Source: JAGYLJ01 sp034661035 (GTDB lineage Bacteria; Patescibacteriota; Minisyncoccia; Phycocordibacterales; UBA12079). From it: a stretch of DNA of 29,058 nt. Positions 7,754-14,750 of this stretch are shown here, piece by piece (within the stretch, counting starts at the first letter, position 1; each line of letters opens with the position of its first letter). The stretch lies in the NCBI GenBank assembly GCA_034661035.1, contig JAYEKM010000024.1, forward strand, positions 1 to 29,058, in the 5' to 3' direction. The notes beneath the pieces were generated by a model. That model made no database searches. It saw only the letters and a program-made list of their open reading frames with translations, and was not told where the DNA came from. A program made the translations under genes and the position numbers.

Positions 7754-8176
7754 CTATCTTTCATCACTACTACCGAAGCTTTTTTGCTTCTTTCGCTCTC
7801 AGAAAGATTATCTACTTCCTCTATTACGATACTTTCTTTCTTTTGAATTATCATCTGATCTATTTTTTGCCCTCTAAGGATTTTAAAATCTTTTTTAGAT
7901 AGATTAACTACTCCCACTTTAATTTCTCCGCGATATCCACTATCAATCACTCCCCCCAAAGTTTTTAAAATTTCTTTAATTCCTAAACTACTACGATCCC
8001 AAATCAAACCAACATAACCTTTTGGAATTTCCAGAGCAACTCCAGTAGAAATAATTCCTCTTTCAGAAACTTTTATTAAAATATCTTTATTAGAATATAA
8101 ATCTAACCCAGCATCTCTAAAATAAGCATAATCGGGAAGGGAGGCTCCCCTATCAATTTTTTATTTTTAACTTCAT
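7754..8176 (-). pseudogene. dut: dUTPase gene disrupted by two homopolymer frameshifts
   Basis: dUTP pyrophosphatase converts dUTP to dUMP and keeps uracil out of DNA. The middle is intact, with motif 1 DAGLDLYS, motif 2 WDRSSL, motif 3 GGVIDSGYRGEIKV and motif 4 GQKIDQMII. The natural start is the ATG at 8176, reading MKLKIK, 2 nt after the stop of the 41-codon gene upstream, but that frame stops after seven codons. Removing one A from the A6 run (8157-8162) joins it to KIDRGASLPDYAYFRDAGLD. Near the other end, as written, the frame runs on to 7720 with a non-dUTPase tail. Adding one A to the second A6 run (7780-7785) gives SERSKKSFGSSDER and a stop at 7754, restoring the Gly/Ser-rich motif 5 (FGSS). 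The repaired protein is 140 residues, a normal length. Real gene decay, sequence error or transcript slippage are all possible. Confidence 0.8.
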
Positions 8177-8178
8177 CT

Positions 8179-8304
8179 TTAATAAGTAAATTCTATATGA
8201 TCATCAATAATAGAATCATCTAGGGCTTGATCTAAATGTACAGTCAACGCATATAAAATTAATGCAATTGTAACCAAAAATATAATTAAGATTTTTTCCC
8301 ACAT
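8179..8304 (-). CDS. 41-residue single-pass membrane peptide
   Basis: The ATG at 8304 opens MWEKILIIFLVTIALILYAL, a single membrane helix from residue 4, followed by an acidic tail (LDQALDDSIIDDHIEFTY). Its stop is 2 nt before the dut ATG, suggesting coupled translation. It has no SD. Such one-helix peptides are common but cannot be assigned. The precise abutment with dut is the main support. Confidence 0.5.
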   Translation of the reverse strand: MWEKILIIFLVTIALILYALTVHLDQALDDSIIDDHIEFTY

Positions 8305-8356
8305 AATTATTTGGCTTATATTATAGAAATTAGCTAAGTCTACCTAACCTACTAAT

Positions 8357-8671
8357 TTAGCTCGGTAGTTGAGGAACCATATCCTGAATTGTTGTTGGTT
8401 GCCCATCCTTTATCCTTTCCATATTCTCTACAAAAGCATCCCAAATTAAATCAATAAAAATATTATGCCAAAAATATAAAATAGGTTGTGATAGATAGGT
8501 ATCCCAAACCATGACTACCCCACCCCAGACATAACCTAAGTTTCCTTGGGTTTGATCAGACTCTATAATAGATCTTAAATCAAAACCAAAATAGCTCAAT
8601 ACGATTATTGCGATTATTATAATAAGAATCCATTTAATTAGTCCCCTATTATCATTTTTAAAATTCATCAT
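8357..8671 (-). CDS. Conserved small membrane protein of Parcubacteria type
   Basis: 104 residues. One membrane helix at about 11-28 (LIKWILIIIIAIIVLSYFGF), then FDLRSIIES, a central aromatic segment (WGGVVMVWDTYLSQP, ILYFWHNIFIDLIWDAF) and an ENMERIKDGQPT tail. From memory, short proteins with this FDxR, VW, NIFIDLxWD and VENxERIxxGQP layout recur next to unrelated genes in Parcubacteria, without known function. It starts MMNF; either Met is possible. It lies upstream of the 41-residue peptide and dut in the same direction. Confidence 0.75.
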   Translation of the reverse strand: MMNFKNDNRGLIKWILIIIIAIIVLSYFGFDLRSIIESDQTQGNLGYVWGGVVMVWDTYLSQPILYFWHNIFIDLIWDAFVENMERIKDGQPTTIQDMVPQLPS

Positions 8672-8740
8672 TATCTAAATTATATAATATATAAATAAAA
8701 AACTAAACAACTACCTGTGTATTTAAATTAAAAATACAAA

Positions 8741-8770
8741 ATAAAAAAGACCTCATTAATAAGGAGGTCT
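8741..8770 (-). terminator. Intrinsic terminator after the 79-residue coiled-coil gene
   Basis: On the minus strand AGACCTC pairs with GAGGTCT around a 9-nt loop and is followed by TTTTTAT. It lies 26 nt beyond the stop of the 8797-9036 gene. Confidence 0.8.
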
Positions 8771-8796
8771 CAGTAACACTGTGAAGATAAAACAAG

Positions 8797-9036
8797 TTAC
8801 CCTTCTTTGGGATCAAGTATAGTTAGAATTTTAACAATTTTATTTTTAAACAACCATATTTCATCTTGAGTAAGTAGAGCCTTTAATTCCTTAACTGTCT
8901 TATTAATAACAACCTCCATTTGAAATACTTGAATTTTAAGAGCTTGATTCTCCTTTCCCATCACATAATTTAATTCCGCTCGAGAAATTGAATCAAACAA
9001 ACGGTTAACATCCCCCACCTCGTCTTGTTTTTTCAT
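8797..9036 (-). CDS. Small coiled-coil protein, unknown function
   Basis: The frame is open from 9093, but the start is best placed at the ATG at 9036 (MKKQDEVGDVNRLFDS): AAGGAG lies 7 nt before it and nothing comparable precedes the longer form. This gives 79 residues, largely helical with heptad-like spacing (ENQALKIQVFQMEVVINKTV, then KELKALLTQDEIW). A TTGACA occurs upstream at 9105-9110 on the minus strand, without a convincing -10. It has its own terminator. Function not recognised. A second short coiled-coil frame lies just upstream (9118-9210). Confidence 0.6.
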   Translation of the reverse strand: MKKQDEVGDVNRLFDSISRAELNYVMGKENQALKIQVFQMEVVINKTVKELKALLTQDEIWLFKNKIVKILTILDPKEG

Positions 9037-9117
9037 CTTTATCTCCTTAAGTTTTAAAAATACAATCTTTTCCCTAAACTTAGATTCCCACATTGCCCTA
9101 CTTTTGTCAAACCTATC

Positions 9118-9210
9118 TTATCTTTTTTCTAAAACTTCAATTCTATCTATTAAAGTTTCTATTTGTTTTATTAGTTCTTGGTTTTGTTGTCTTAAAAGCT
9201 CGTTCTCCAC
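9118..9210 (-). CDS. Possible 30-residue coiled-coil peptide or gene remnant
   Basis: A GTG at 9210, overlapping a GGAGG, gives 30 residues rich in Leu/Ile heptads (ENELLRQQNQELIKQIETL, then IDRIEVLEKR). The frame runs only four codons further upstream before a stop, next to the palindromic repeat at 9221. It could be a short peptide, or the 3' end of a longer gene cut by the repeat. The start is too close to the SD for confident translation. Confidence 0.3.
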   Translation of the reverse strand: MENELLRQQNQELIKQIETLIDRIEVLEKR

Positions 9211-9220
9211 CCTCCAATCT

Positions 9221-9281
9221 ACTTAGAGGTCCAACCCCTACCTACCGGAGAAGCAGGCTCCAAGAATTCTGTGGATAAGTC
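9221..9281 (+). repeat. Palindromic-family repeat, left flank of the porin module
   Basis: Begins ACTTAGAGGTCCAACC (9221-9236) and ends CCAAGAATTCTGTGGATAAG (9260-9279) plus TC. Both ends recur, inverted, at 10740-10778 (ACTTGGAGGTCCAACCTC, and CCAAGGATTCTGGGGATAAC plus TC). The left copy carries a 21-nt central segment that the right copy lacks. TGTGGATAA (9270-9278) also matches a DnaA box, but it is isolated. Confidence 0.75.
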
Positions 9282-9308
9282 AAAAAAACAAAAATTGTTC
9301 CTAATTTA

Positions 9309-9337
9309 TTGACAATTAAACCTATTTTCCTTAACAT
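9309..9337 (+). promoter_or_regulatory. Sigma-70-type promoter of the porin-like gene
   Basis: TTGACA (9309-9314) and TAACAT (9332-9337) with a 17-nt spacer. The expected start is near 9344, giving a leader of about 110 nt before the ATG at 9456. Confidence 0.65.
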
Positions 9338-9343
9338 GAACTT

Positions 9344-9375
9344 AATTACCCAAACAAGGGTAATTTTTGTTTTTT
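9344..9375 (+). promoter_or_regulatory. 5'-terminal leader hairpin with T-rich tail
   Basis: AATTACCC (9344-9351) and GGGTAATT (9358-9365) form a perfect 8-bp stem with a 6-nt loop, followed by TTGTTTTTT. It begins where transcription should start, so it may be a 5' mRNA-stabilising stem or a start-proximal terminator/attenuator. A perfect AAAGGAGGT at about 9393-9401 follows but has no start codon at usable spacing. Confidence 0.5.
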
Positions 9376-9455
9376 GACAACAGAATATAAAAAAGGAGGT
9401 AAAAAAAGAAAGAGCGGCTAAAGCTAAACTTTAAACTCAAGTGGAGGAAGAAGAG

Positions 9456-10628
9456 ATGAAAAAATCATTGATTGTTTTATTTACATTCTTAATACTGGTT
9501 GTTTTCATAATCCCAGTTACGGCAGAAGTAAAAATTGGCGGGATTATTTTTACCGATTTCTATTATCTCAACAGGGATAAAGAAAACGCCAAAGACTGGG
9601 GTCTGGGAAACGGAACAACTTCATACAATGTGACAAAGATTCAAGTTCCTAACATCACTCGATTATATGCTAAATGGACAGACGAAGACAATGTCGGAAT
9701 GTACATTGAGTTTGGAATAGGACAAAACTCAAAACGTTCCAACGATTCCATTAACGGGGTTGAGCTTCGTCATGCTTACGGCTGGTGGGATATCAATTCT
9801 AATTTAAGATTAATAGCGGGTAAGACGACAACTCCACTCTCCCCTCTTAACCCATCCCAACTTTTAGGTACGCGATCTGGATCCGACAATATCATTGGAA
9901 CTGGATTCGGTAATCTTTATTCCTGCCGAGTCGCTCAAGTACGAGGAACCTATAAAGTCAACAAAAACATCCGTGTTGCCTTAGCTCTAGTTGACCCAAA
10001 TGGCGTAGCTGATGTTGTTTACGATAAAGGCCCTTGGGATTGGGAAGATAAATACTCCACCAAGATCCCCCGAATAGATATCGGTGTACCGATTTATCTT
10101 GACTGGATTAATCTTTATCCAAGCGCCATGTGGCAGGAAAGAAGGGTTGACATACCCGAGTTAGCAGGTCAAAAAATAACCACCCTCATTACTTCGCTGG
10201 GTTTAAAAACGGGCTACGGTCCATTGATCTTTTCAGCCGAAGGTAATTGGGGGAAGAACTGGGGTAACACATTCAGTTATATGGGGTATACCTATCCAGG
10301 AATGTTTTCGTCGGCTGGTTACGAAAATGGTACCGTTAAAGATACTTATACCTATTCGTACTGGTTGGACCTAGGATACAAATTAGGGATAGCCACTCCT
10401 CACATTATGTATGGGGAAATGGCAACCAAATATTCCTATTTGAATCTAGACATCGAATCAAAATCTAACTTCTTTGGGTTTAGTTGTCCTGTTCAGCTAG
10501 CGAAAGGCTTTTCGATTCGTCCAGAGATCATGTTCTACGACGAAGGAGATATCAAAGCTACCGGTAACGAAGACTATCCTGCTGGTAGGTACTATATCGC
10601 CGGCGCTCAATTCCAAATCATCTTTTAG
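9456..10628 (+). CDS. Secreted porin-like outer-membrane beta-barrel protein
   Basis: The ATG at 9456 is chosen because GGAGG lies 8 nt before it; the frame also opens at a GTG five codons earlier. The 390-residue product has a classical signal peptide (MKKSLIVLFTFLILVVFIIP, cut after VTAE), then short alternating polar/hydrophobic strands (VKIGGIIFTDFYYL, RLYAKWTDEDNVGMYIEFGI, LRLIAGKTTTPLSPL, IRPEIMFYDEG). It ends YYIAGAQFQIIF, a C-terminal aromatic typical of Bam-inserted barrels. From memory it resembles a porin-like family of Desulfobacterota/Nitrospirota-type bacteria (IPRIDIGVPIYL, ATPHIM, RPEIMFYDEG). A sampled 60-base line is about 45% GC against about 28% in a sampled ftsW line. It has its own promoter and terminator and lies between related inverted repeats, suggesting transfer. 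Patescibacteria are thought to lack an outer membrane, so its location and use are unclear. A binning or assembly chimera must also be considered. Confidence 0.8.
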   Translation: MKKSLIVLFTFLILVVFIIPVTAEVKIGGIIFTDFYYLNRDKENAKDWGLGNGTTSYNVTKIQVPNITRLYAKWTDEDNVGMYIEFGIGQNSKRSNDSINGVELRHAYGWWDINSNLRLIAGKTTTPLSPLNPSQLLGTRSGSDNIIGTGFGNLYSCRVAQVRGTYKVNKNIRVALALVDPNGVADVVYDKGPWDWEDKYSTKIPRIDIGVPIYLDWINLYPSAMWQERRVDIPELAGQKITTLITSLGLKTGYGPLIFSAEGNWGKNWGNTFSYMGYTYPGMFSSAGYENGTVKDTYTYSYWLDLGYKLGIATPHIMYGEMATKYSYLNLDIESKSNFFGFSCPVQLAKGFSIRPEIMFYDEGDIKATGNEDYPAGRYYIAGAQFQIIF

Positions 10629-10651
10629 TTTCGCTCACTCACGAGCAACCA

Positions 10652-10686
10652 GGTCGGAAGCCTTTCAGCTTCCGACCTTTTTTATT
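10652..10686 (+). terminator. Strong intrinsic terminator of the porin-like gene
   Basis: GGTCGGAAGC pairs with GCTTCCGACC (10 bp, 6-nt loop), followed by TTTTTTATT, 23 nt after the stop codon. Confidence 0.93.
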
Positions 10687-10696
10687 ACTAAAATTT

Positions 10697-10778
10697 ACTT
10701 AGAGGTCCAACCTCTCAGTTGAAAACATTGGATATTTTAGAGTTATCCCCAGAATCCTTGGAGGTTGGACCTCCAAGT
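10697..10778. repeat. Paired palindromic repeats, right flank of the porin module
   Basis: Contains ACTTAGAGGTCCAACCTCT (10697-10715, itself AGAGGT/ACCTCT around CCA) and, inverted, a 39-nt copy at 10740-10778. The latter includes a perfect hairpin CTTGGAGGT/ACCTCCAAG around TGG (10757-10777). Together with 9221-9281 these look like a dispersed REP/MITE-like family. The element lies just past the 3' end of the M23 peptidase gene. Confidence 0.8.
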
Positions 10779-10788
10779 GATTTAAGCT

Positions 10789-12111
10789 TTATTCATAATC
10801 TGGTAGATATGACATTGGGTTTAAATAAGCTTCTCTTGTTGCCAGTGGCATGATAGTGGATTTCCCTTTACATGATCTAAAATTGTAAGTCTCAACCCTC
10901 ATACCTTGAGTAGCATAGATGGTTAGATGTAGGTGAGGACCAGTAGAATACCCAGTATTCCCGCTATAGCCAATTACATCTCCTGTTACTACTATCTGTC
11001 CCTCTGAAACTTTAATCAAAGACATATGCCCATATAAAGATGATAAACCATTATTATGTTTAATTAATACCCACTTCCCATAAGAGGCTCCTGGACAAGC
11101 AGCATCAGTATTTCCTATGGCTGTAACAACTCCACTTAACACTGTTTTGAGTTTCGTCCCTACAGAAGCTCTGAAATCAACTCCATTATGTCCACCACCC
11201 CCATAAACCTGAGGATTCTTTGTAGCAAACGGAGTATTCCCAAAATACTGAGTGATATAAACATTATCTACTGGCCAAGCTAAAATACTTCTTCCCCCTT
11301 GAGGAATACTATTTGGGTCAACAGCTAACCTTAAGGCCTCTTCATACTCTATTAATTCTGCTTCAAATTTATCTCTTAGAGCTTTTTTCTCATTAAGAAT
11401 AGTTTGATAATTAGATTCTTTATTTTTTGTTTCCGTTAGTAATTTATTTTTAGCAGATTGGTTATCTTCAACAATTTCTTTTTGATCAGCTAATTCTACT
11501 TTGTAATTTGATAAATCTTGCTTCTCTTCTTCTGAATTCTCCTTGTTTAAAACCAAACCAGCTCTCAAGCTTTTCAAAGAATTAGTTTTGTCCTTTATCT
11601 CTATTTGAACTTTTTGCAAACTATCTAAGTCAGTCCAAACATCAGAGAGAGAATCTCCTATGAACATAGTTTCTAGGAAAGAATAACTCTCTTGTTCATT
11701 TATTATCCTAATTGCTTCTGCTAAGGCTGCTGAATTTTTACTGATATCATCTATCTTTTCCTCTATTTGTATATTCAGCTCTTCTATTTTAAGGCCTGTG
11801 GCATTAATCTGTTTACTCGTTAAATAAATACTTGAATTTAGTTTTTTTTCTGTAGTATCTAAACGCTGTAGATCTCTTCCTAAACTTTGTTTTTCCTCAC
11901 CTATAATATTTATTTCTTTTTCCCAAGTCTGAATTTCTTCTTCTAACCCCTTCATTTCTAAACTTTTTTTAGAAATTTCTGATTTTAACTCGTCAATATT
12001 AGTAGCTTTAATCCCCAGCGGAAATATCAAAACCAAACCAAATACTATTTGAATATAAAAAAACCAAGGAAAACCAACCTTTTTAATTTTAAGCAATTTT
12101 TTCAATAGCAT
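10789..12111 (-). CDS. M23 (LytM) peptidoglycan peptidase with long coiled coil, EnvC/NlpD-like
   Basis: 440 residues. An N-terminal hydrophobic signal/anchor (about 14-36) is followed by a long coiled coil (about 38-265, Lys/Glu/Leu-rich) and a C-terminal LytM domain (about 300-425). Zinc ligands are visible: H308 and D312 (HNGVDF) and H395 in GPHLHLTI, with H362 (YGHM) and H393 also conserved. The enzyme should therefore be active, cleaving wall cross-links or activating amidases at the division site. The ATG at 12111 overlaps gltX by 23 nt. It is the last gene of ftsW-murG-gltX-M23, fitting an envelope role. Loop cysteines (DAACPG, RSCKGK) are unusual and could form a disulfide outside the cell. 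Confidence 0.92.
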   Translation of the reverse strand: MLLKKLLKIKKVGFPWFFYIQIVFGLVLIFPLGIKATNIDELKSEISKKSLEMKGLEEEIQTWEKEINIIGEEKQSLGRDLQRLDTTEKKLNSSIYLTSKQINATGLKIEELNIQIEEKIDDISKNSAALAEAIRIINEQESYSFLETMFIGDSLSDVWTDLDSLQKVQIEIKDKTNSLKSLRAGLVLNKENSEEEKQDLSNYKVELADQKEIVEDNQSAKNKLLTETKNKESNYQTILNEKKALRDKFEAELIEYEEALRLAVDPNSIPQGGRSILAWPVDNVYITQYFGNTPFATKNPQVYGGGGHNGVDFRASVGTKLKTVLSGVVTAIGNTDAACPGASYGKWVLIKHNNGLSSLYGHMSLIKVSEGQIVVTGDVIGYSGNTGYSTGPHLHLTIYATQGMRVETYNFRSCKGKSTIMPLATREAYLNPMSYLPDYE

Positions 12112-13585
12112 ACTGTAGGCGATTAAGAGTTTCTCCTTTACCTAATATTTCAGCTAGAACAAAAGGATCTGGAGATTTGTCTTTACCTGATAGAACATAT
12201 CTCATTGGCCAAAGGACTGAGCCTCTCCCCTGTTCAGTAGCATAATCCCAAATTTTAGATTTTATTTCTTCTGCCTCAAAATTATCGATTTTATTTAACA
12301 ATTTAGCAATTTCTTCTAAATAAATCTTAGTTTGTTTTAAATCTTTTTCGTCTTTCCAAAGAATCTTTTCTAATTCATAATTTGGTTGTTTGAAATAGTA
12401 TTCTAAATCACCCACTTCCCACATTTTAGTAACATCTTCAAACTTTTCAATTCTTTCTTTTATGATTGGTAGTAACCTATTGAATATTTCTAAATTTTCT
12501 TGAACTTTAGTTCTAAACTGAGCTGGTAAAAATTCTAAAATTTTTTCTTTAAAATTATCTTCTGGCATCAATTTAATATATTCTTTATTGAACCAATCTA
12601 ACTTTTGATAATTAAAAACTCCACCAGCCTTATTCAAACCTTCCAGACTAAATTTTTCAATCAATTCCTCTGAAGAAAAAATTTCTTGTTCTGTTTTTGG
12701 ATTCCAACCAAGCAGAGCCAAAAAATTGACCAAAGCCTCAGGTAAGTAACCTTTTTTAACAAAATCTTCTACACTTGCTGATCCATCTCTTTTTGAAAGT
12801 TTTTTCTTATCTTCTCCTAAAACATTTGGTAAATGAACAAAAGATGGAATTTCCCAACCAAAAAATTTATAAAGCAAAACATGTTTAGGTGTACTAGGAA
12901 TCCAGTCTTCTCCTCTAAAAATATGTGAGATTTCCATTAGATGGTCATCGACGACTACGGCAAAATGATAGGTTGGGAAACCGTCAGCTTTCATTAAAAC
13001 TTGGTCATCTATAATCTCCGTTTTTACAGAAATTTTCCCAAAAACTTCATCTTTAAATTCAACTATTTCATTTTCTGGAATTTTCATTCGTAAAACATAG
13101 TCTTCCCCATTTTTAATCTTAATTGTAACTTCTTCAGAGCTTAAATTCCGACATTTCTTATCATACATAATTGGGCTCTTTTCTAACTGTTGTTTTTGAC
13201 GTACATCTTTTAAACGATCCTCCGAACAAAAACAATGATAAACTTTACCCTGTTCAATCAGTTCTTGAATATATTTTTGATAAATTTCTAATCTTTCTGA
13301 TTGGATATAAGGACCTAAATCCCCTTTTTGAAAAACTTTGGAATCCTTATCTAAATAAACTCCTTCATCTACCCCTAGGTTCGCCCATTTCAGAGTTTTA
13401 AATATCTTTTCAAGAGAATCTTCTTCTAATCTTTTCCTGTCTGTGTCCTCAATCCTCACAATAAAAGAGCCTTGTTCTTTCTTAGTAAATAACCAAGCAA
13501 ATAAGGCTGTCCTTAAATTTCCAATATGAATTGAACCTGTTGGTGACGGAGCAAATCTTACTCTAACTTTTTTTGTATCGTGCAT
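12089..13585 (-). CDS. gltX: Glutamyl-tRNA synthetase
   Basis: 498-residue class I synthetase charging tRNA-Glu. If the genome has no GlnRS it would probably also charge tRNA-Gln for GatCAB, which cannot be judged here. HIGN is at residues 20-23 after FAPSPTGSI, and KLSKR at 262-266. Zinc-binding-type Cys residues appear at C118, C120 and C145. The C-terminal helical anticodon-binding domain is complete. It starts 1 nt after the murG stop and overlaps the M23 gene at its end, so the four genes are probably one transcript. No SD is obvious. Confidence 0.97.
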   Translation of the reverse strand: MHDTKKVRVRFAPSPTGSIHIGNLRTALFAWLFTKKEQGSFIVRIEDTDRKRLEEDSLEKIFKTLKWANLGVDEGVYLDKDSKVFQKGDLGPYIQSERLEIYQKYIQELIEQGKVYHCFCSEDRLKDVRQKQQLEKSPIMYDKKCRNLSSEEVTIKIKNGEDYVLRMKIPENEIVEFKDEVFGKISVKTEIIDDQVLMKADGFPTYHFAVVVDDHLMEISHIFRGEDWIPSTPKHVLLYKFFGWEIPSFVHLPNVLGEDKKKLSKRDGSASVEDFVKKGYLPEALVNFLALLGWNPKTEQEIFSSEELIEKFSLEGLNKAGGVFNYQKLDWFNKEYIKLMPEDNFKEKILEFLPAQFRTKVQENLEIFNRLLPIIKERIEKFEDVTKMWEVGDLEYYFKQPNYELEKILWKDEKDLKQTKIYLEEIAKLLNKIDNFEAEEIKSKIWDYATEQGRGSVLWPMRYVLSGKDKSPDPFVLAEILGKGETLNRLQYAIEKIA

Positions 13586-13586
13586 A

Positions 13587-14723
13587 TTAATCTTCGTGCT
13601 CTAAAGCAATATTGATAATCCCCTTAGCTATCTTCTCAGCTGCATCTACTTTCCCAAAACCTTTAGCTTTTTCTCCCATTTCTTTTCTGATAGCTTCATC
13701 TTCCATTAGGCGATCTATTTCTGACAAAAGGATACTGGTAGTTAAATTTTCTTGTTCAATAACAACCGCTGCTCCCGTTCTAGAAAATGCAAAAGCGTTT
13801 CTTCTCTGATCATTACTGACCTTTTCTGGAATTGGAATAATAATACTCGGCAAACCCCAAATAGCTATCTCTGAAATAGACCCAGCTCCTGCTCGAGAAA
13901 CTATTAAACTAGAAATTCCGGCAGCCATCTTCATACCTAGTGTATTCAAATAAGGAAAAGCTCTATACCTATCTTCATATTCATTTCCATTTAAAACAAC
14001 CTTAGCTCTATTATTTACTTCTCCGAAAGAAGCTTTTCCTACTTGATGAATAACTTGATACTTTTCAACTAGTCTTGGTAAGGCATCAATAACTCTTTCA
14101 TTAATCTTAGCTGAACCACTAGACCCCCCTAAGACTAAAACTGTCGGAAGACTCTTACTTAATCCCAGAAATTCAGAAGCTCCTTCTGAAAGGATATTCA
14201 TCAACTCATTTCTAACAGGGTTACCTAAAACAGCAATCTTATCTTTCTTTGTCTTTAGTAACTCACTAGCTTCTGGAAATCCTAGAGATACTTTTTTAGC
14301 AAATTTAGCCGCCCAAGCATTAGTTCTCCCTGGGACAGAATCTGAAATATGAATCATAACAGGGATCCTAAATATTCTTGCTGTTAATAAAACAGGAAAA
14401 CTAACATTTCCCCCATTACTGAAAACCACATCAGGAAATATATTGAAAACAATAAAAAATGATCTTATAAAACCCCAACCAGTTTTAAATAAACCAAAGA
14501 AGTTTAAGATTGAAAAATATCTTCTTAACTTTCCAGCACTTATCTTTTTAAAAATAATATTATTTTCTCTGAGCTTTTTCTTATCATAAGGACTATTCGA
14601 AAGAAAATATATTTCTGGCTTTAATAACTTCTCCTCTTCTACAAATTCATTTATCTTTTCGGCTACAGCTATGAGAGGATAAAAATGACCTCCTGATCCC
14701 CCACCTGTTAATATTATTTTCAT
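13587..14723 (-). CDS. murG: MurG, lipid II synthase (GlcNAc transferase)
   Basis: 378 residues. It adds GlcNAc from UDP-GlcNAc to lipid I on the inner face of the cytoplasmic membrane, the last cytoplasmic step of peptidoglycan precursor synthesis. The N-terminal TGGGSGGH loop (6-13) and LVLGGSSGSAKIN open the two Rossmann halves. SRAGAGSISEIAIWGLPSII and the IPIPEKVSNDQRRNA stretch form the UDP-GlcNAc site. A membrane-contacting hydrophobic patch lies at about 80-100. It lies 27 nt after the ftsW-like gene, a classic division/wall pairing. Confidence 0.96.
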   Translation of the reverse strand: MKIILTGGGSGGHFYPLIAVAEKINEFVEEEKLLKPEIYFLSNSPYDKKKLRENNIIFKKISAGKLRRYFSILNFFGLFKTGWGFIRSFFIVFNIFPDVVFSNGGNVSFPVLLTARIFRIPVMIHISDSVPGRTNAWAAKFAKKVSLGFPEASELLKTKKDKIAVLGNPVRNELMNILSEGASEFLGLSKSLPTVLVLGGSSGSAKINERVIDALPRLVEKYQVIHQVGKASFGEVNNRAKVVLNGNEYEDRYRAFPYLNTLGMKMAAGISSLIVSRAGAGSISEIAIWGLPSIIIPIPEKVSNDQRRNAFAFSRTGAAVVIEQENLTTSILLSEIDRLMEDEAIRKEMGEKAKGFGKVDAAEKIAKGIINIALEHED

Positions 14724-14750
14724 ACTTTTTTTAATTTAAAATTTATAATC

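Noticed and set aside
7720..8007. 95-codon dUTPase starting at TTG as an intact short gene
   Set aside because: It would lack motif 1 and motif 5. Both appear in other frames at A6 runs, so a frameshifted full gene explains the data better.
9270..9278. DnaA box TGTGGATAA as part of a replication origin
   Set aside because: It is the only clear match, lies inside a dispersed repeat (the other copy has GGGGATAA), and no dnaA/dnaN or box cluster is present.
9093..9278. Plus-strand frame of 61 codons
   Set aside because: Hydrophobic low-complexity shadow opposite the coiled-coil frame and running into the repeat; no SD or promoter.
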